Part shown: piece after piece, positions 17,031-24,892 of the stretch
Layout: every line of letters begins with the position of its first letter
Numbering within the stretch: position 1 is the stretch's first letter
Origin: Candidatus Avispirillum faecium
GTDB lineage: Bacteria > Bacillota > Clostridia > Oscillospirales > CAG-272
Length of the DNA: 35,171 bases
Direction of reading: 5' to 3'
Assembly: GCA_904396155.1 (NCBI GenBank)
Contig: CAJFOI010000020.1
Location: 1 to 35,171, forward strand
Made by a program: the position numbers and the translations under genes
Notes under the pieces: model-generated
The model's database searches: none
What the model was told of the DNA's origin: nothing
Seen by the model: only the letters and a program-made list of their open reading frames with translations

Positions 17031-19580
17031 TTACAAGTGGTGCCCCCAAACTGCCCTTCCGTAATCCTCTACAACTTCGGAAGGGGTGAGAAATGCCAGC
17101 CCGTCCGGCGTTTTTGTCAGGATGTATTTTACATCCTTTGCAGGAATGGTGGCGGATCCTTCCGCGTAGTACCGCACCGTGATCGTGATGGTATTGCCCC
17201 AGTCTGTACGCTCCAGGAGATCCATGCGTAAACTGGTTCCTCCGTGCCCGCCTGTGTAAATCCGGTCCCCTTTTGTGGGATAGCCGAACAGATCCGCTGC
17301 CCAAACGTCGTCTTCCGTCAGGTTCAGCCCAAACAGCTTTTTGCCATAGGCGATGACTTCATTCACAGTCAAATATCCCTTCTCTTCGATCCCCTTACAG
17401 TCGAGAATATATGTCACCGCTATTTTTTTGTAGTTTTCCAGCTCTTTTGCCGACAATTGCCCTGCATTGGGAACTTCCATGTCAAACCAGCCGGTCATAC
17501 GCTGTAGACCCATAAGGGCATCTACTTCCCACAGATCCGGATTTTTTGCGTTGAATGTCTGATCCGGGCTGCTTTGTACACTGGGTACTACATAGTATCC
17601 TTCCGGTCCCTCTGTTACGACAAAGCACTGCTTCCCCACGGGGATTTTCTGGACTTGACTTTGCAGGATCTCTGCTTCCAAAATAATATCGTCTCCCTGA
17701 TAGTGGATACCGGAGTCATACAACACCCGTGTGATTGTATAATCCCCAAATTCCAGCGTCTGGTATAAGTCGTATGTTCCAGCAGGGATGCGGCCCCCGT
17801 GCTGGGAGATCTTTTCCTCCAGTGCGGCGGTATCTTTTTGCAGGAATGTACACAGCAAATCGACTTTCAGCTGCTGCGTGGAGCCTTCCTCCAGTCGGAG
17901 CTGTTCTATGTTTGCAATATCGTGTATGATGATTGTTTCGAAGTCCTCCAGTTTTACACCGCCGTTTCCTGCTAAATATTGTACCCAGTCGATGGAGAGG
18001 ATGGCTTGATTTGCAAGTGTGATTTTGTATAGGCCGTCCGTATGTACCGTGCTGGTATATACCTGAAACGCAAATCCTTCGATCGTATCGAAAAAATTGT
18101 GCATAGACAGTGTCCCGCTGCGCAGATCCAAAACGGTGAGTGTGGGATGCTCCGTGTATGCATATTCCATACGTCCTCTGGACGTGTTTCCATAGCTGTG
18201 AACCCATTGGTCAAAGGCATTTTCACAGGTCAGCCAGGACAGAACGTAAACTCCGTCGGCAACACGCAGCAGGTCCCGGGAATGGAAGGTATCTTCAAAT
18301 GCCGCCTGTTCCATATCGATTGGGTAGTTTTTTCCGTTGTATTGCACTTCTGTGAGAAGCAGATTCATCGTCTTTTCGTCCCGCGCAAATCGTATCGTTG
18401 CCGACTTGTCTGCATCCTGTAGCACAACCATTTCCGAACACAGTTCTGCCCGACGGATGTTCCACTCTGCGTCTTTCCAATCTGCGCAGTCGTATGGGTT
18501 TGCACATACGAGTCCCACGCTGATACATACTTCGTCGGTAATGTAAAAATTTGCTCTGCATTCAATGTCTGCTCCCCAGGATCCATCTGTAAACGCTGCT
18601 TCTTTGAGATCGATCTTTTTCACTTCGTCTGCATCATACGGAAGGTCCTCCTCCCTGTAAACTTTTCCGGGAAAGTTCCCTGTGGTGACAAAAGTAAGCA
18701 CCTTTTCGTTGATTTGCTGTAAAGACCTGCTTTGCACGATCGCTGCGCTGGGAGGTAGGGTACCTCGCTGTATATCCTCTCCCGGACAGGCGTGTCCGGC
18801 AAGCAGCGAGGTGTAAAAGGGAACCCGGAAAAACGCATCGGTTCCGATTTGCGCATCTTCCGGTACTGTTCCGTCTACCGCATAAATACATTCGGAAAAC
18901 GCCTCGTCCCCGATATTTTTTACAGAATCCGGCAGAGCGATTTCTCGCAGCGTGCATCTGGAAAATGCGCCTTTTCCGATGGATTCCAAACCGTTCGGAA
19001 ACGTGATCGCATCGATTTGCGCCTCGTAAAAGGCAAAGGCACCGATTTGCCGGACACCGTCCGGAATGGTGTATGCTTCTGCCCCTCCGCCTGTATATTG
19101 CAGCAGGACGGTCCCGTCCGCGGATATGATGGCGCCGTCGGTGTCGGAAAAATATGGATTGTCCTCCGAGAGCAGCAGGCGCACACCCTGCACACAACTG
19201 AACGCTTCGTATCCCACCCGACGCACATTGGCGGACAGTGTGACGGTGCTGACATCTTTCGCATCTGCAAAGGCATTGTCGGCAATGGAATCCACGGTTT
19301 TTGGGATCACCACATCCGTTTCGTCTCCCGTATATTTAATGAGTTCCCCATTTTGAATGAGAAATCCATTTTCCTCTGTTGTATTGTCTCCAGAGGCAGG
19401 GTTCAGATTCAGGTGCAAAGCGAGAAATACCGAGGCCGCGGCCACAATACAGAAAGCCGCTGCAATGGAACCGATTTTTACAAGCCGCATTCTGCGGCGC
19501 ATACGGAAATATTGGAATGTGTCCACCAGATGCTGCTCCGAGATGGATCCCATTGCCTGATACAAATCTTTTCCCTTCAT
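17031..19580 (-). CDS. Membrane LRR_5 (BspA-like) ectodomain protein, probable anti-sigma partner
   Basis: The product is 849 aa. A cytoplasmic segment of about 34 residues (MKGKDLYQAMGSISEQHLV...) precedes one membrane helix at about 35-57. Outside it are roughly five BspA-type leucine-rich repeats (about 75-255; GVRQIGAFAFYEA, GLESIGKGAFSRC, SVKNIGDEAFSEC), then some 590 residues I do not recognise. The start overlaps the sigma-factor stop in ATGA (19577-19580), so translation is coupled. This arrangement fits the sigma/anti-sigma pairs common in Clostridia, where the short cytoplasmic head binds the sigma factor. Anti-sigma function is inferred from position and topology only. The very large ectodomain could sense wall or polymer ligands. 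Confidence 0.8.
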   Translation of the reverse strand: MKGKDLYQAMGSISEQHLVDTFQYFRMRRRMRLVKIGSIAAAFCIVAAASVFLALHLNLNPASGDNTTEENGFLIQNGELIKYTGDETDVVIPKTVDSIADNAFADAKDVSTVTLSANVRRVGYEAFSCVQGVRLLLSEDNPYFSDTDGAIISADGTVLLQYTGGGAEAYTIPDGVRQIGAFAFYEAQIDAITFPNGLESIGKGAFSRCTLREIALPDSVKNIGDEAFSECIYAVDGTVPEDAQIGTDAFFRVPFYTSLLAGHACPGEDIQRGTLPPSAAIVQSRSLQQINEKVLTFVTTGNFPGKVYREEDLPYDADEVKKIDLKEAAFTDGSWGADIECRANFYITDEVCISVGLVCANPYDCADWKDAEWNIRRAELCSEMVVLQDADKSATIRFARDEKTMNLLLTEVQYNGKNYPIDMEQAAFEDTFHSRDLLRVADGVYVLSWLTCENAFDQWVHSYGNTSRGRMEYAYTEHPTLTVLDLRSGTLSMHNFFDTIEGFAFQVYTSTVHTDGLYKITLANQAILSIDWVQYLAGNGGVKLEDFETIIIHDIANIEQLRLEEGSTQQLKVDLLCTFLQKDTAALEEKISQHGGRIPAGTYDLYQTLEFGDYTITRVLYDSGIHYQGDDIILEAEILQSQVQKIPVGKQCFVVTEGPEGYYVVPSVQSSPDQTFNAKNPDLWEVDALMGLQRMTGWFDMEVPNAGQLSAKELENYKKIAVTYILDCKGIEEKGYLTVNEVIAYGKKLFGLNLTEDDVWAADLFGYPTKGDRIYTGGHGGTSLRMDLLERTDWGNTITITVRYYAEGSATIPAKDVKYILTKTPDGLAFLTPSEVVEDYGRAVWGHHL

Positions 19581-20122
19581 TGGGCAATCCCCCTTTCTTC
19601 CAGCACCTGCCGCAGCTCCTCCCGCAGGCGGGAGAGCCGGGTGGTTATACAGGTGACAGTCAGCCCGGACAGACGCGCCAGCTCTTTTACCGATTCTGAG
19701 AAAAAGTATTTTCCTACAAACAATGCCCGGTTTTGCACATTCAGGCCGGTAAGAAATGCGTCGATTGCTTCAGACAGCCCCGTGCTATCAAAAGATGTCT
19801 CCGGAGCGGGAATGCATTCTTCCAGTTCAGCGATGGATATCCCCGGGCCGCCGCGCTTTTGCGCAGTATTGTAATCCAATTTATCACAGGCGATATTGCG
19901 GGCGATCTTCGCCGCATAAGCCTGCATGGAATCCGGATCCTTGGGTGGGACCGTATCCCAGACGGTTAGATAGGTGTCGTTTTCGCACTCCTCCGCGTCC
20001 TGCGGGGCGGACAGGATGTTCAGGGCAATGCGGTAGATCAGTTTTCCGTATTTTTCCGATAAAGCCGGTATCGCCTGCTCGCTGCGGGTGAAAAACAGAC
20101 GCTTGATTTCCCTGTCGTCCAT
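19577..20122 (-). CDS. ECF-type RNA polymerase sigma factor
   Basis: The product is 181 aa. The region 2 core is visible as ALSEKYGKLIYRIALNIL, AEECENDTYLTVWDTVPP and AYAAKIARNIACDKL. Region 4 is NRALFVGKYFFSESVKELARLSGLT followed by the helix ITTRLSRLREELRQVL. GAAAGG lies eight bases before the ATG at 20122. A possible promoter (TTGTGA at 20194-20199, 18 bp, TACATA at 20170-20175) is upstream but weak, and self-regulation cannot be judged. The downstream gene overlaps by 4 bp and encodes the likely membrane regulator of this sigma factor. Confidence 0.9.
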   Translation of the reverse strand: MDDREIKRLFFTRSEQAIPALSEKYGKLIYRIALNILSAPQDAEECENDTYLTVWDTVPPKDPDSMQAYAAKIARNIACDKLDYNTAQKRGGPGISIAELEECIPAPETSFDSTGLSEAIDAFLTGLNVQNRALFVGKYFFSESVKELARLSGLTVTCITTRLSRLREELRQVLEERGIAQ

Positions 20123-20231
20123 CGTCTCATCCTTTCTTTAATATATACGGGTCGGGTCCCTTCACTATATATGTAGGATTTTGCAAGAATTTGTCACAAA
20201 AATATGAAAAATCTTTACATTTTCATTTTAC

Positions 20232-20261
20232 AAAAAAAGCCCTCTCTTGTAAAGAGAGGGA
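20232..20261 (-). terminator. Rho-independent terminator after the SLOG gene
   Basis: Read on the minus strand, CCCTCTCTT-TAC-AAGAGAGGG is followed by CTTTTTTT. It lies about 65 bp beyond the SLOG-gene stop and upstream of the sigma-factor gene. Confidence 0.85.
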
Positions 20262-20326
20262 ATGTTCCAAGTACCAGTTTTCTCCGCAGCTTCAAAGACG
20301 ACAGATTGCCATAAGCCTGCCCTTTT

Positions 20327-20929
20327 TCAGGGTAGGCTTATGGTTGGCGTTATGCTTTCTTTATATCCTTCTTCTCCCCAGGATTGTTCTATAAATTTTT
20401 GCATATTCGGGGGTCTTCTTTCATACGTAACAACATAATCTCTTTGTAGATTCCCAATGATAACTACTTTTAGTCCCAGATGCCGTGCCAGCTCCACCAT
20501 ATAGTATGAATCGCCCACAACAAAAGGAGCCGAACATAGGCAGCAGGTATTTATATCTGCATTTTTTAATACCCGCTCGTAAAGCTGTGTATCGCATACG
20601 GCCTCTTCGTCGGGGACCCGAAGGATCAAGTCCGCCTCCTGGCGGATTTTTTTATATGCTTCCTTTGTTTTCACGATCCAGGGGAGCCCCTGTTCGTGCC
20701 CAAAATCCAAAAGACAGAATTGAATATGACGGTATTTTCTTCGCCTTCGCAGACGAATTACCGTTTGTGCCGCAAGCGTTTCAAAGCCGAGTGCCGCAGC
20801 GTTACAAAAAATTTTTACTCCTTCGGCGATTTGATCTTTCAGGATTTTTTTCAAAATTCTCCTGTATTTGCGCTGCTCACTTTTAATCATAAGCCGTCTT
20901 CCGAGTAAAAAAGTGTAATTTTCCAGCAT
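20327..20929 (-). CDS. SLOG/DUF1273-like protein
   Basis: The product is 200 aa. GAGGA lies eight bases before the ATG at 20929. Landmarks of the DUF1273 (YspA/YoqJ-type) branch of the SLOG Rossmann superfamily are FCNAAALGFETLAAQTVIRLR, FCLLDFGHEQGLPW and a late YYMVELARHLGLKVVIIG. SLOG domains are thought to bind nucleotides or nucleotide-derived ligands, and several occur in conflict systems; the role here is unknown. The C-terminus is long and polar. The gene diverges from an XRE regulator across 110 bp that contain a 23-bp palindrome, so the two are probably co-controlled. A hairpin at 20311-20341 overlaps the stop codon. Confidence 0.72.
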   Translation of the reverse strand: MLENYTFLLGRRLMIKSEQRKYRRILKKILKDQIAEGVKIFCNAAALGFETLAAQTVIRLRRRRKYRHIQFCLLDFGHEQGLPWIVKTKEAYKKIRQEADLILRVPDEEAVCDTQLYERVLKNADINTCCLCSAPFVVGDSYYMVELARHLGLKVVIIGNLQRDYVVTYERRPPNMQKFIEQSWGEEGYKESITPTISLP

Positions 20930-20960
20930 AATTTTTTCCTCGTATATAATAAAAATTTAT

Positions 20961-20983
20961 ATATATAAGAAATTCTTATATAT
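20961..20983. promoter_or_regulatory. Candidate operator palindrome between SLOG and XRE genes
   Basis: ATATATAAGAA and TTCTTATATAT form a perfect 11+1+11 inverted repeat in the middle of the divergent intergenic region. It overlaps the likely -35 zone of the XRE promoter (TATAAA at 20999-21004). It also lies between TTGCAA and TTATAT elements reading toward the SLOG gene. Binding by the XRE protein is inferred. Confidence 0.6.
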
Positions 20984-21039
20984 GTTTGCAAAAAATACTA
21001 TAAAATCAAAAAAATGATTCAAATAATTATGAGGTATAT

Positions 21040-21282
21040 ATGTCAACAAATGTAGTTGGGAGAAGAATACGTCTGGCACGTACCATGCATAACCCGCCGC
21101 TGGAACAAAAAGACCTGATGGCAAAATTACAAGTGGAAGGATTAAATATTTCACAACCTACATTATCGAATATAGAAAATGAAAAACGTATTGTATCAGA
21201 TATTGAACTGAAAGTTTTTGCAAAAGTTTTAGGTGTTAGTGTGAATTGGCTTTTAGGGGAAACAGATAGCTTTATAAAATAA
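21040..21282 (+). CDS. XRE-family HTH transcriptional regulator
   Basis: The product is 80 aa and consists almost wholly of one Cro/CI-type helix-turn-helix: GRRIRLARTM, then QKDLMAKLQVEGLNISQPTLSNIENEKR with the recognition helix around SQPTLSNIE, and a closing VFAKVLGVSVNWLLGET. GAGG at 21030-21033 precedes ATG 21040. A small stand-alone repressor of this kind commonly regulates its own divergent promoter, and the 23-bp palindrome at 20961-20983 is a suitable site. Its stop codon is followed at once by a reverse copy of the hairpin repeat. Confidence 0.9.
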   Translation: MSTNVVGRRIRLARTMHNPPLEQKDLMAKLQVEGLNISQPTLSNIENEKRIVSDIELKVFAKVLGVSVNWLLGETDSFIK

Positions 21283-21336
21283 AGGCCCCCTTGTGCAAAG
21301 GGGGCTCCCGCGTAGCGGGTGGGGGATTGTTTTTAT
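21283..21336 (-). repeat. Reverse copy of hairpin repeat abutting the XRE stop
   Basis: CCCCCTTGTGCAAAGGGGG, then CCCGCGTAGCGGG and GGGGGATTGTTTTT. It starts directly after the XRE stop codon. The final T-run after GC-rich hairpins could terminate XRE transcription. It is nearly identical to the copy at 70-120. Confidence 0.85.
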
Positions 21337-21349
21337 ATTATTGTATATA

Positions 21350-21401
21350 ACAACCCCTCCGTCAGCTACGCTGACACCTCCCCTTGCACAGGGGAGGCTT
21401 T
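21350..21401 (+). repeat. Left 52-bp inverted copy of the hairpin repeat
   Basis: Forward copy with hairpins GTCAGC-TAC-GCTGAC and CCTCCCC-TTGCACA-GGGGAGG. It is identical in reverse complement to 22092-22143. Confidence 0.92.
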
Positions 21402-21403
21402 GT

Positions 21404-21553
21404 TTGGTGTAAGCTTCGCTGACACCACCCCAGCATCTCCTGCGGAGCTGCACCATAGGGGAGGCTTGAGTTTGGTGTAAGGTTTGCTGACACTTCCCCA
21501 GGAGTTGCAAAGCAACTCCTGGGGAAACTTTAACATTTTTGTACAGGGGAGGT
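21404..21553 (+). repeat. Degenerate hairpin repeat copies before the DUF559 gene
   Basis: Two diverged units each start with TTTGGTGTAAG and GCTGACAC. The first ends in ATAGGGGAGGCTTGAG. The second has a long perfect palindrome, CCCCAGGAGTTGC-AAA-GCAACTCCTGGGG, and ends in GTACAGGGGAGG. Together with 21283-21401 they fill most of the 365-bp gap between the XRE and DUF559 genes. Confidence 0.75.
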
Positions 21554-21566
21554 CTTAATATAAGCG

Positions 21567-21595
21567 TTGTCAAAATTTATAATATATGGTATTAT
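21567..21595 (+). promoter_or_regulatory. Promoter of the DUF559 gene
   Basis: TTGTCA at 21567-21572 and TATTAT at 21590-21595 have a 17-bp spacer. AAGGAG lies at 21637-21642 before ATG 21648. The gene therefore brings its own promoter inside the repeat-bounded unit. Confidence 0.7.
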
Positions 21596-21647
21596 AAATT
21601 CAGGTAGAAATATATGTTTTTAATATGGCTGTGATGAAGGAGTTATT

Positions 21648-22010
21648 ATGGACCGAAAGCATAACAAGTCAATCGTACCCTACGCAAAAGAATTGCGAAA
21701 AAACATGACAAAAGAAGAAAATCATTTATGGTATGATTTTTTGAAAGATTACCCGATTCGCTTTTCCAGACAAAAAGTTTTAGGAAAGTACATTGCAGAT
21801 TTTTACTGTGCGAAGGCAAAATTGATTGTTGAACTTGACGGCGCCCAGCATTTTAGGGAAGAAGGCAGGAAATATGACGCGGAAAGAACGGCGTATTTGG
21901 ATGCTTACGACCTCACAGTTTTGCGGATCTCGAACTATGACATCAACCGGAATTTTTCAGGTGTATGCAAATATATTGACACAATGGTAAGGAAATTTCT
22001 CCATCACTAA
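21648..22010 (+). CDS. DUF559 endonuclease-domain protein (Vsr-like fold)
   Basis: The product is 120 aa, a normal length for the family. The core reads LRKNMTKEENHLWYDFL, RFSRQKVLGKYIADFYC, then LIVELDGAQH, and ends in a VLRISNYDINRNFSGVCKYID pattern. The D of YIADFYC and the E-x-D of VELDG form a PD-(D/E)XK-type nuclease centre as in Vsr-related proteins. No cellular role has been established for stand-alone DUF559 proteins as far as I know. The gene has its own promoter and lies between perfect inverted copies of the window's repeat family. This suggests either that the nuclease acts on the repeat or that the two move together; both are inference. Confidence 0.9.
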   Translation: MDRKHNKSIVPYAKELRKNMTKEENHLWYDFLKDYPIRFSRQKVLGKYIADFYCAKAKLIVELDGAQHFREEGRKYDAERTAYLDAYDLTVLRISNYDINRNFSGVCKYIDTMVRKFLHH

Positions 22011-22091
22011 CGCTGACAGTAATTCGGAAATTTTGTAGTCCGTTAAGCTAAAGCCTCCGTATAAGAAATTCCTCAAATGGCCGGTATAACA

Positions 22092-22143
22092 AAAGCCTCC
22101 CCTGTGCAAGGGGAGGTGTCAGCGTAGCTGACGGAGGGGTTGT
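22092..22143 (-). repeat. Right 52-bp inverted copy, also a possible terminator for the aldolase operon
   Basis: Exact reverse complement of 21350-21401. On the minus strand it lies 14 bp after the aldolase stop codon and ends in a GC-rich hairpin (22096-22116) followed by CTTTTG, so it may end the four-gene operon transcript. Confidence 0.9.
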
Positions 22144-22157
22144 CTCAAACCCACAAT

Positions 22158-22997
22158 TTACGCTTTGCCGTCGGAACCGCAGAGCTTGATTTTATGGCGG
22201 CAGAGCTCGATGACTGCTTCTCTTGCCGGCCCCATGAATTTCTTGGGGTCGATGATTGCCGGATCCTCCAGCGCCTTGCGGACAGCTTTGGTGGCCGCCG
22301 CCCGCAGTTCTGTGGCAAAGTTCACTTTGCAAATGCCCAGTTCGATGGTGCGCCGGATCATTTCATCGGGGATGCCGGAACCGCCGTGGAGCACCAGCGG
22401 TGCGTCGATCTTGTCCCGCAGGGTGGCCAGAAGATCAAAATTCAGCTTGGGCTCGCCCTTGTAGAAGCCGTGGGCCGTACCGATGGCCACAGCAAAAATA
22501 TCCACTCCCGTGCGGGTAAAGAAATCCACTGCTTCCTCCGGGTCGGTGTATGCGATCTGTGCGCTGTGGCTGTCTTCCTTTCCGCCTACCGTGCCCAGCT
22601 CCGCCTCCACGGTGACGCCTCTTGCCGCGGCCATTTCCACTACCTTGCGGGTGAGTTCGATATTTTCCTCATAAGGGAGCTTGGATCCGTCAATCATCAC
22701 GGAGGTATAACCTGCCTGGACGGCGTCCCGCACGCCCTCAAAGCTTTCACAGTGGTCCAGATGCAGCGCCACCGGGATGTCCGCTGCTTCTCCCTCTGCC
22801 CGCACCATGGCCACCGCCTGGCGCAGTGTGAGGTATTTTACGGTGGTGGGGGTGGTCTGGATCATCACGGGAGAGCGCAGCTCTGAAGCTGCGGCTACAA
22901 TGGCCTGCACCATTTCCAGATTTTCCGCATTGAATGCGGGAACTGCATATCCGCCCGCCCGGGCCTTGTTGATCATGTCTTTGCTTGTTGTGTACAT
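22158..22997 (-). CDS. Class II fructose/tagatose-bisphosphate aldolase family protein
   Basis: The product is 279 aa, a zinc-dependent TIM-barrel aldolase that cleaves ketose (bis)phosphates to dihydroxyacetone phosphate and an aldehyde. Expected metal ligands are H82 in LHLDHCES, H176 in GTAHGFYKG and H204 in LHGGSGIP. E133 in EAELGTVGG and the NFATEL phosphate-loop region are also present. The length and motifs resemble GatY/KbaY and IolJ more than glycolytic FbaA, so the substrate may be tagatose-, fructose- or a deoxy-ketose phosphate. It is the last gene of a minus-strand operon, 28 bp after a PfkB kinase, which would supply its phosphorylated substrate. GAAAGGA precedes the ATG at 22997. 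Confidence 0.9.
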   Translation of the reverse strand: MYTTSKDMINKARAGGYAVPAFNAENLEMVQAIVAAASELRSPVMIQTTPTTVKYLTLRQAVAMVRAEGEAADIPVALHLDHCESFEGVRDAVQAGYTSVMIDGSKLPYEENIELTRKVVEMAAARGVTVEAELGTVGGKEDSHSAQIAYTDPEEAVDFFTRTGVDIFAVAIGTAHGFYKGEPKLNFDLLATLRDKIDAPLVLHGGSGIPDEMIRRTIELGICKVNFATELRAAATKAVRKALEDPAIIDPKKFMGPAREAVIELCRHKIKLCGSDGKA

Positions 22998-23025
22998 AAA
23001 AATCCTTTCCTTTGCCCGCGGTGCC

Positions 23026-23973
23026 TTATTCCAAAATATTGTCCGCGATCATTTTTTCAATGTTTTTCCGGGAGATATCCCCCTCCATAGGTCCAAAGGC
23101 GGCCGTGTTGAGCGATGCTGCGGCCGTTGCCATTTTTGCCGCGTCTTCGATGGATTTCCCCTCCAGAAGTGCGCACAGAAAAGCGCCGTCAAAGCTGTCT
23201 CCGGCGCCGGTGGCATCCAGCACCGGCACGGCGTATACGCCGAAAGCAAAGCGGGTATCTCTGGTGTAAATGATACAGCCTTTTTTGCCGTTCTTCAAAG
23301 CAATGATCTCCATTTTCGGATATTCCCGGAACATCGCCTGCACTGCTTCTTCGATGTCGTCGCAGCCCGACTGCATCCGCAGCTCACTCTTGCCGGGCAT
23401 GAAAACGCTGGTCTGCTGCAGGACTGCCGCAATCAGGTCTTTCGCCTCTGGATCCTTCATCAGCTCCGGCCGGACGTTGGGATCAAAGGAAATCTTTGCC
23501 CCGGCCGCCGCCGCTGCCCGCATCGTTTCCACAATGCGTCCGCCGAAGGCCATATCCGCCATCAGGGAGCAGCCCATGATGTGGAAAAATTTCAGTCCCT
23601 CCAGCTTTTGCGGCGCCGGCGCGGGCGCCAGCACGGCGGGGGTGTTTCCGATATGGAAAATGAATTTTCTCTCCCCGTCGGAGAAATAGGTGACAAAGGC
23701 ACAGCCGGTGGAAATGCGGTCGTTTTGGATCACGTCGGAGCAATCCACCCCGTCGCCCTCCAGCCGGTTTAGAAGGCATTTCCCGAAATCGTCGACACCG
23801 ACGCCGCCCACAATGGCGGCTTTATGGCCCAGACGGGCTACGGTGTCGATAAAGATCGCCGGGGCGCCGGAGGGGTATGGCCCCCGAAATACTTCCGCTT
23901 TATCCAGGGGCTTATCCACACCGTCCCGCATGATCTCGACGATGATCTCCCCCATGGTCATAATTTCAGCCAT
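23026..23973 (-). CDS. PfkB (ribokinase) family sugar kinase
   Basis: The product is 315 aa. The family signature DATGAGDSFDGAF carries the catalytic base D259 near the C-terminus. The N-terminal half has MTMGEIIVEI and GGVGVDDFGKCLLNRL, and FDPNVRPEL and ALKNGKKGC also match the fold. It phosphorylates a sugar or sugar phosphate with ATP in the cytosol. Given the upstream ketose 3-epimerase and downstream class II aldolase, a ketohexose such as fructose or a related ketose is the likely substrate; a dehydro-deoxygluconokinase role as in inositol operons is the main alternative. It lies 18 bp after the epimerase gene and 28 bp before the aldolase gene. Confidence 0.9.
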   Translation of the reverse strand: MAEIMTMGEIIVEIMRDGVDKPLDKAEVFRGPYPSGAPAIFIDTVARLGHKAAIVGGVGVDDFGKCLLNRLEGDGVDCSDVIQNDRISTGCAFVTYFSDGERKFIFHIGNTPAVLAPAPAPQKLEGLKFFHIMGCSLMADMAFGGRIVETMRAAAAAGAKISFDPNVRPELMKDPEAKDLIAAVLQQTSVFMPGKSELRMQSGCDDIEEAVQAMFREYPKMEIIALKNGKKGCIIYTRDTRFAFGVYAVPVLDATGAGDSFDGAFLCALLEGKSIEDAAKMATAAASLNTAAFGPMEGDISRKNIEKMIADNILE

Positions 23974-23991
23974 TGATTTCTTCCCCTCTCC

Positions 23992-24861
23992 TTATGCGCC
24001 CAAAAACTGCTTTTTCAAAAATACAAGGGAGTCGGCAATCATTTTGTCCATGCCCGCTTCGTCTGCGCCGCCGGACAGGTCGCGCCATACTTTAATGTCT
24101 TTTCCTACTGTACCACCGGGCTTCATAAAGGGCTCCATGACGACCATTCTGTCATAACCGATGTCCCGCAGCGCCTTTCCGATTTCTGCCCAGGGCAGGT
24201 GTCCCATTCCGGGCAGCTTCCGGTTGCCCTCCCCTACGTGTACATGGGCGAGCAGGTCTCCCGCCTTGCGGATTGCGGCAGGCAGGTCATCCTCTTCGAT
24301 ATTCATATGGAAGGTATCCAGCAAGAGCTTTACAGAATCGCGGCCCACGTCCTTGCAGAAACGGATGCCCTCTTCGCAGTCGGTGAGAAGGATGGTCTCA
24401 AACCGGTTGAGAATCTCCAGACAAATTGTGATGCCCAGACGGTCGGCTTCGTCGCCTACCTCCTGCATTCCCTTCACGGCGCGATCCCACAGTGCGTCTT
24501 TGTCCAAGTCTTTGAAATCATAGGGCCAGCAGTTGTACAGTGCGCCGATGAGCGTATTGCAGTCGATCTTCACCATCTGATGCATGATGTCGATGAGAAA
24601 CTGAACGCCGGCACGGCGGATAGCAGGGTCTGCGGAGGATACGTCCTTGTCTCTGGGAGGTCCCAGGTTTGCGGAAATTTCCAGTCCCAGCTCCTTTGCG
24701 GTGGTGCGCAGCTCGGCAAGCTGTGCGTCGCTCATATTCACCAGATCCCCGCCGCCAATTTCAATTACGTCAAAGCCGGCTTTTTTTGCCTTTCTGGCCA
24801 TTTCGCAGTAATCTGCGCCCCAGTTGCTTACCCAGTAAGCATACAGTGTTCCAAATTTCAT
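23992..24861 (-). CDS. Ketose 3-epimerase (D-psicose/D-tagatose 3-epimerase-like)
   Basis: The product is 289 aa, a TIM barrel of the sugar-phosphate isomerase/epimerase class. The match to known D-allulose (psicose) 3-epimerases is extensive, for example LEILNRFE, LLDTFHMNIEEDD, VVMEPFMKPGG and IKVWRDLSGGAD. The metal ligands fall at E149, D182, H208 and E243. All are offset by three from E152, D185, H211 and E246 of the Agrobacterium enzyme as I recall them. H185 and R214 keep the same offset. The likely reaction is C3 epimerisation of a free ketose such as allulose to fructose or tagatose to sorbose. It lies 31 bp after the dockerin-DUF4838 gene in one operon with a kinase and an aldolase. 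Confidence 0.9.
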   Translation of the reverse strand: MKFGTLYAYWVSNWGADYCEMARKAKKAGFDVIEIGGGDLVNMSDAQLAELRTTAKELGLEISANLGPPRDKDVSSADPAIRRAGVQFLIDIMHQMVKIDCNTLIGALYNCWPYDFKDLDKDALWDRAVKGMQEVGDEADRLGITICLEILNRFETILLTDCEEGIRFCKDVGRDSVKLLLDTFHMNIEEDDLPAAIRKAGDLLAHVHVGEGNRKLPGMGHLPWAEIGKALRDIGYDRMVVMEPFMKPGGTVGKDIKVWRDLSGGADEAGMDKMIADSLVFLKKQFLGA

Positions 24862-24892
24862 TACATAATCCTTTCTTTACTTATATAATTTT

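Larger units (their letters stand above)
21350..22143 (+). mobile_element. Candidate mobile unit: DUF559 gene between perfect 52-bp inverted repeats
   Basis: Bases 21350-21401 and 22092-22143 are exact reverse complements over 52 bp, each beginning ACAACCCCTCCGTCAGC at the outer end. The flanking bases differ on either side, and no obvious target-site duplication is seen. Inside are two degenerate repeat copies (21404-21553) and one intact DUF559 gene. The ends are members of the window-wide repeat family, so the unit could also be two independent copies that chance to face each other. The perfect identity argues for recent joint movement or conversion. Confidence 0.5.

Noticed and set aside
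20311-20341. Terminator overlapping the SLOG-gene stop codon (ATAAGCCTGCCCT with AGGGTAGGCTTAT).
   Set aside because: There is one mismatch and no T-run on either strand. A better terminator lies at 20232-20261.
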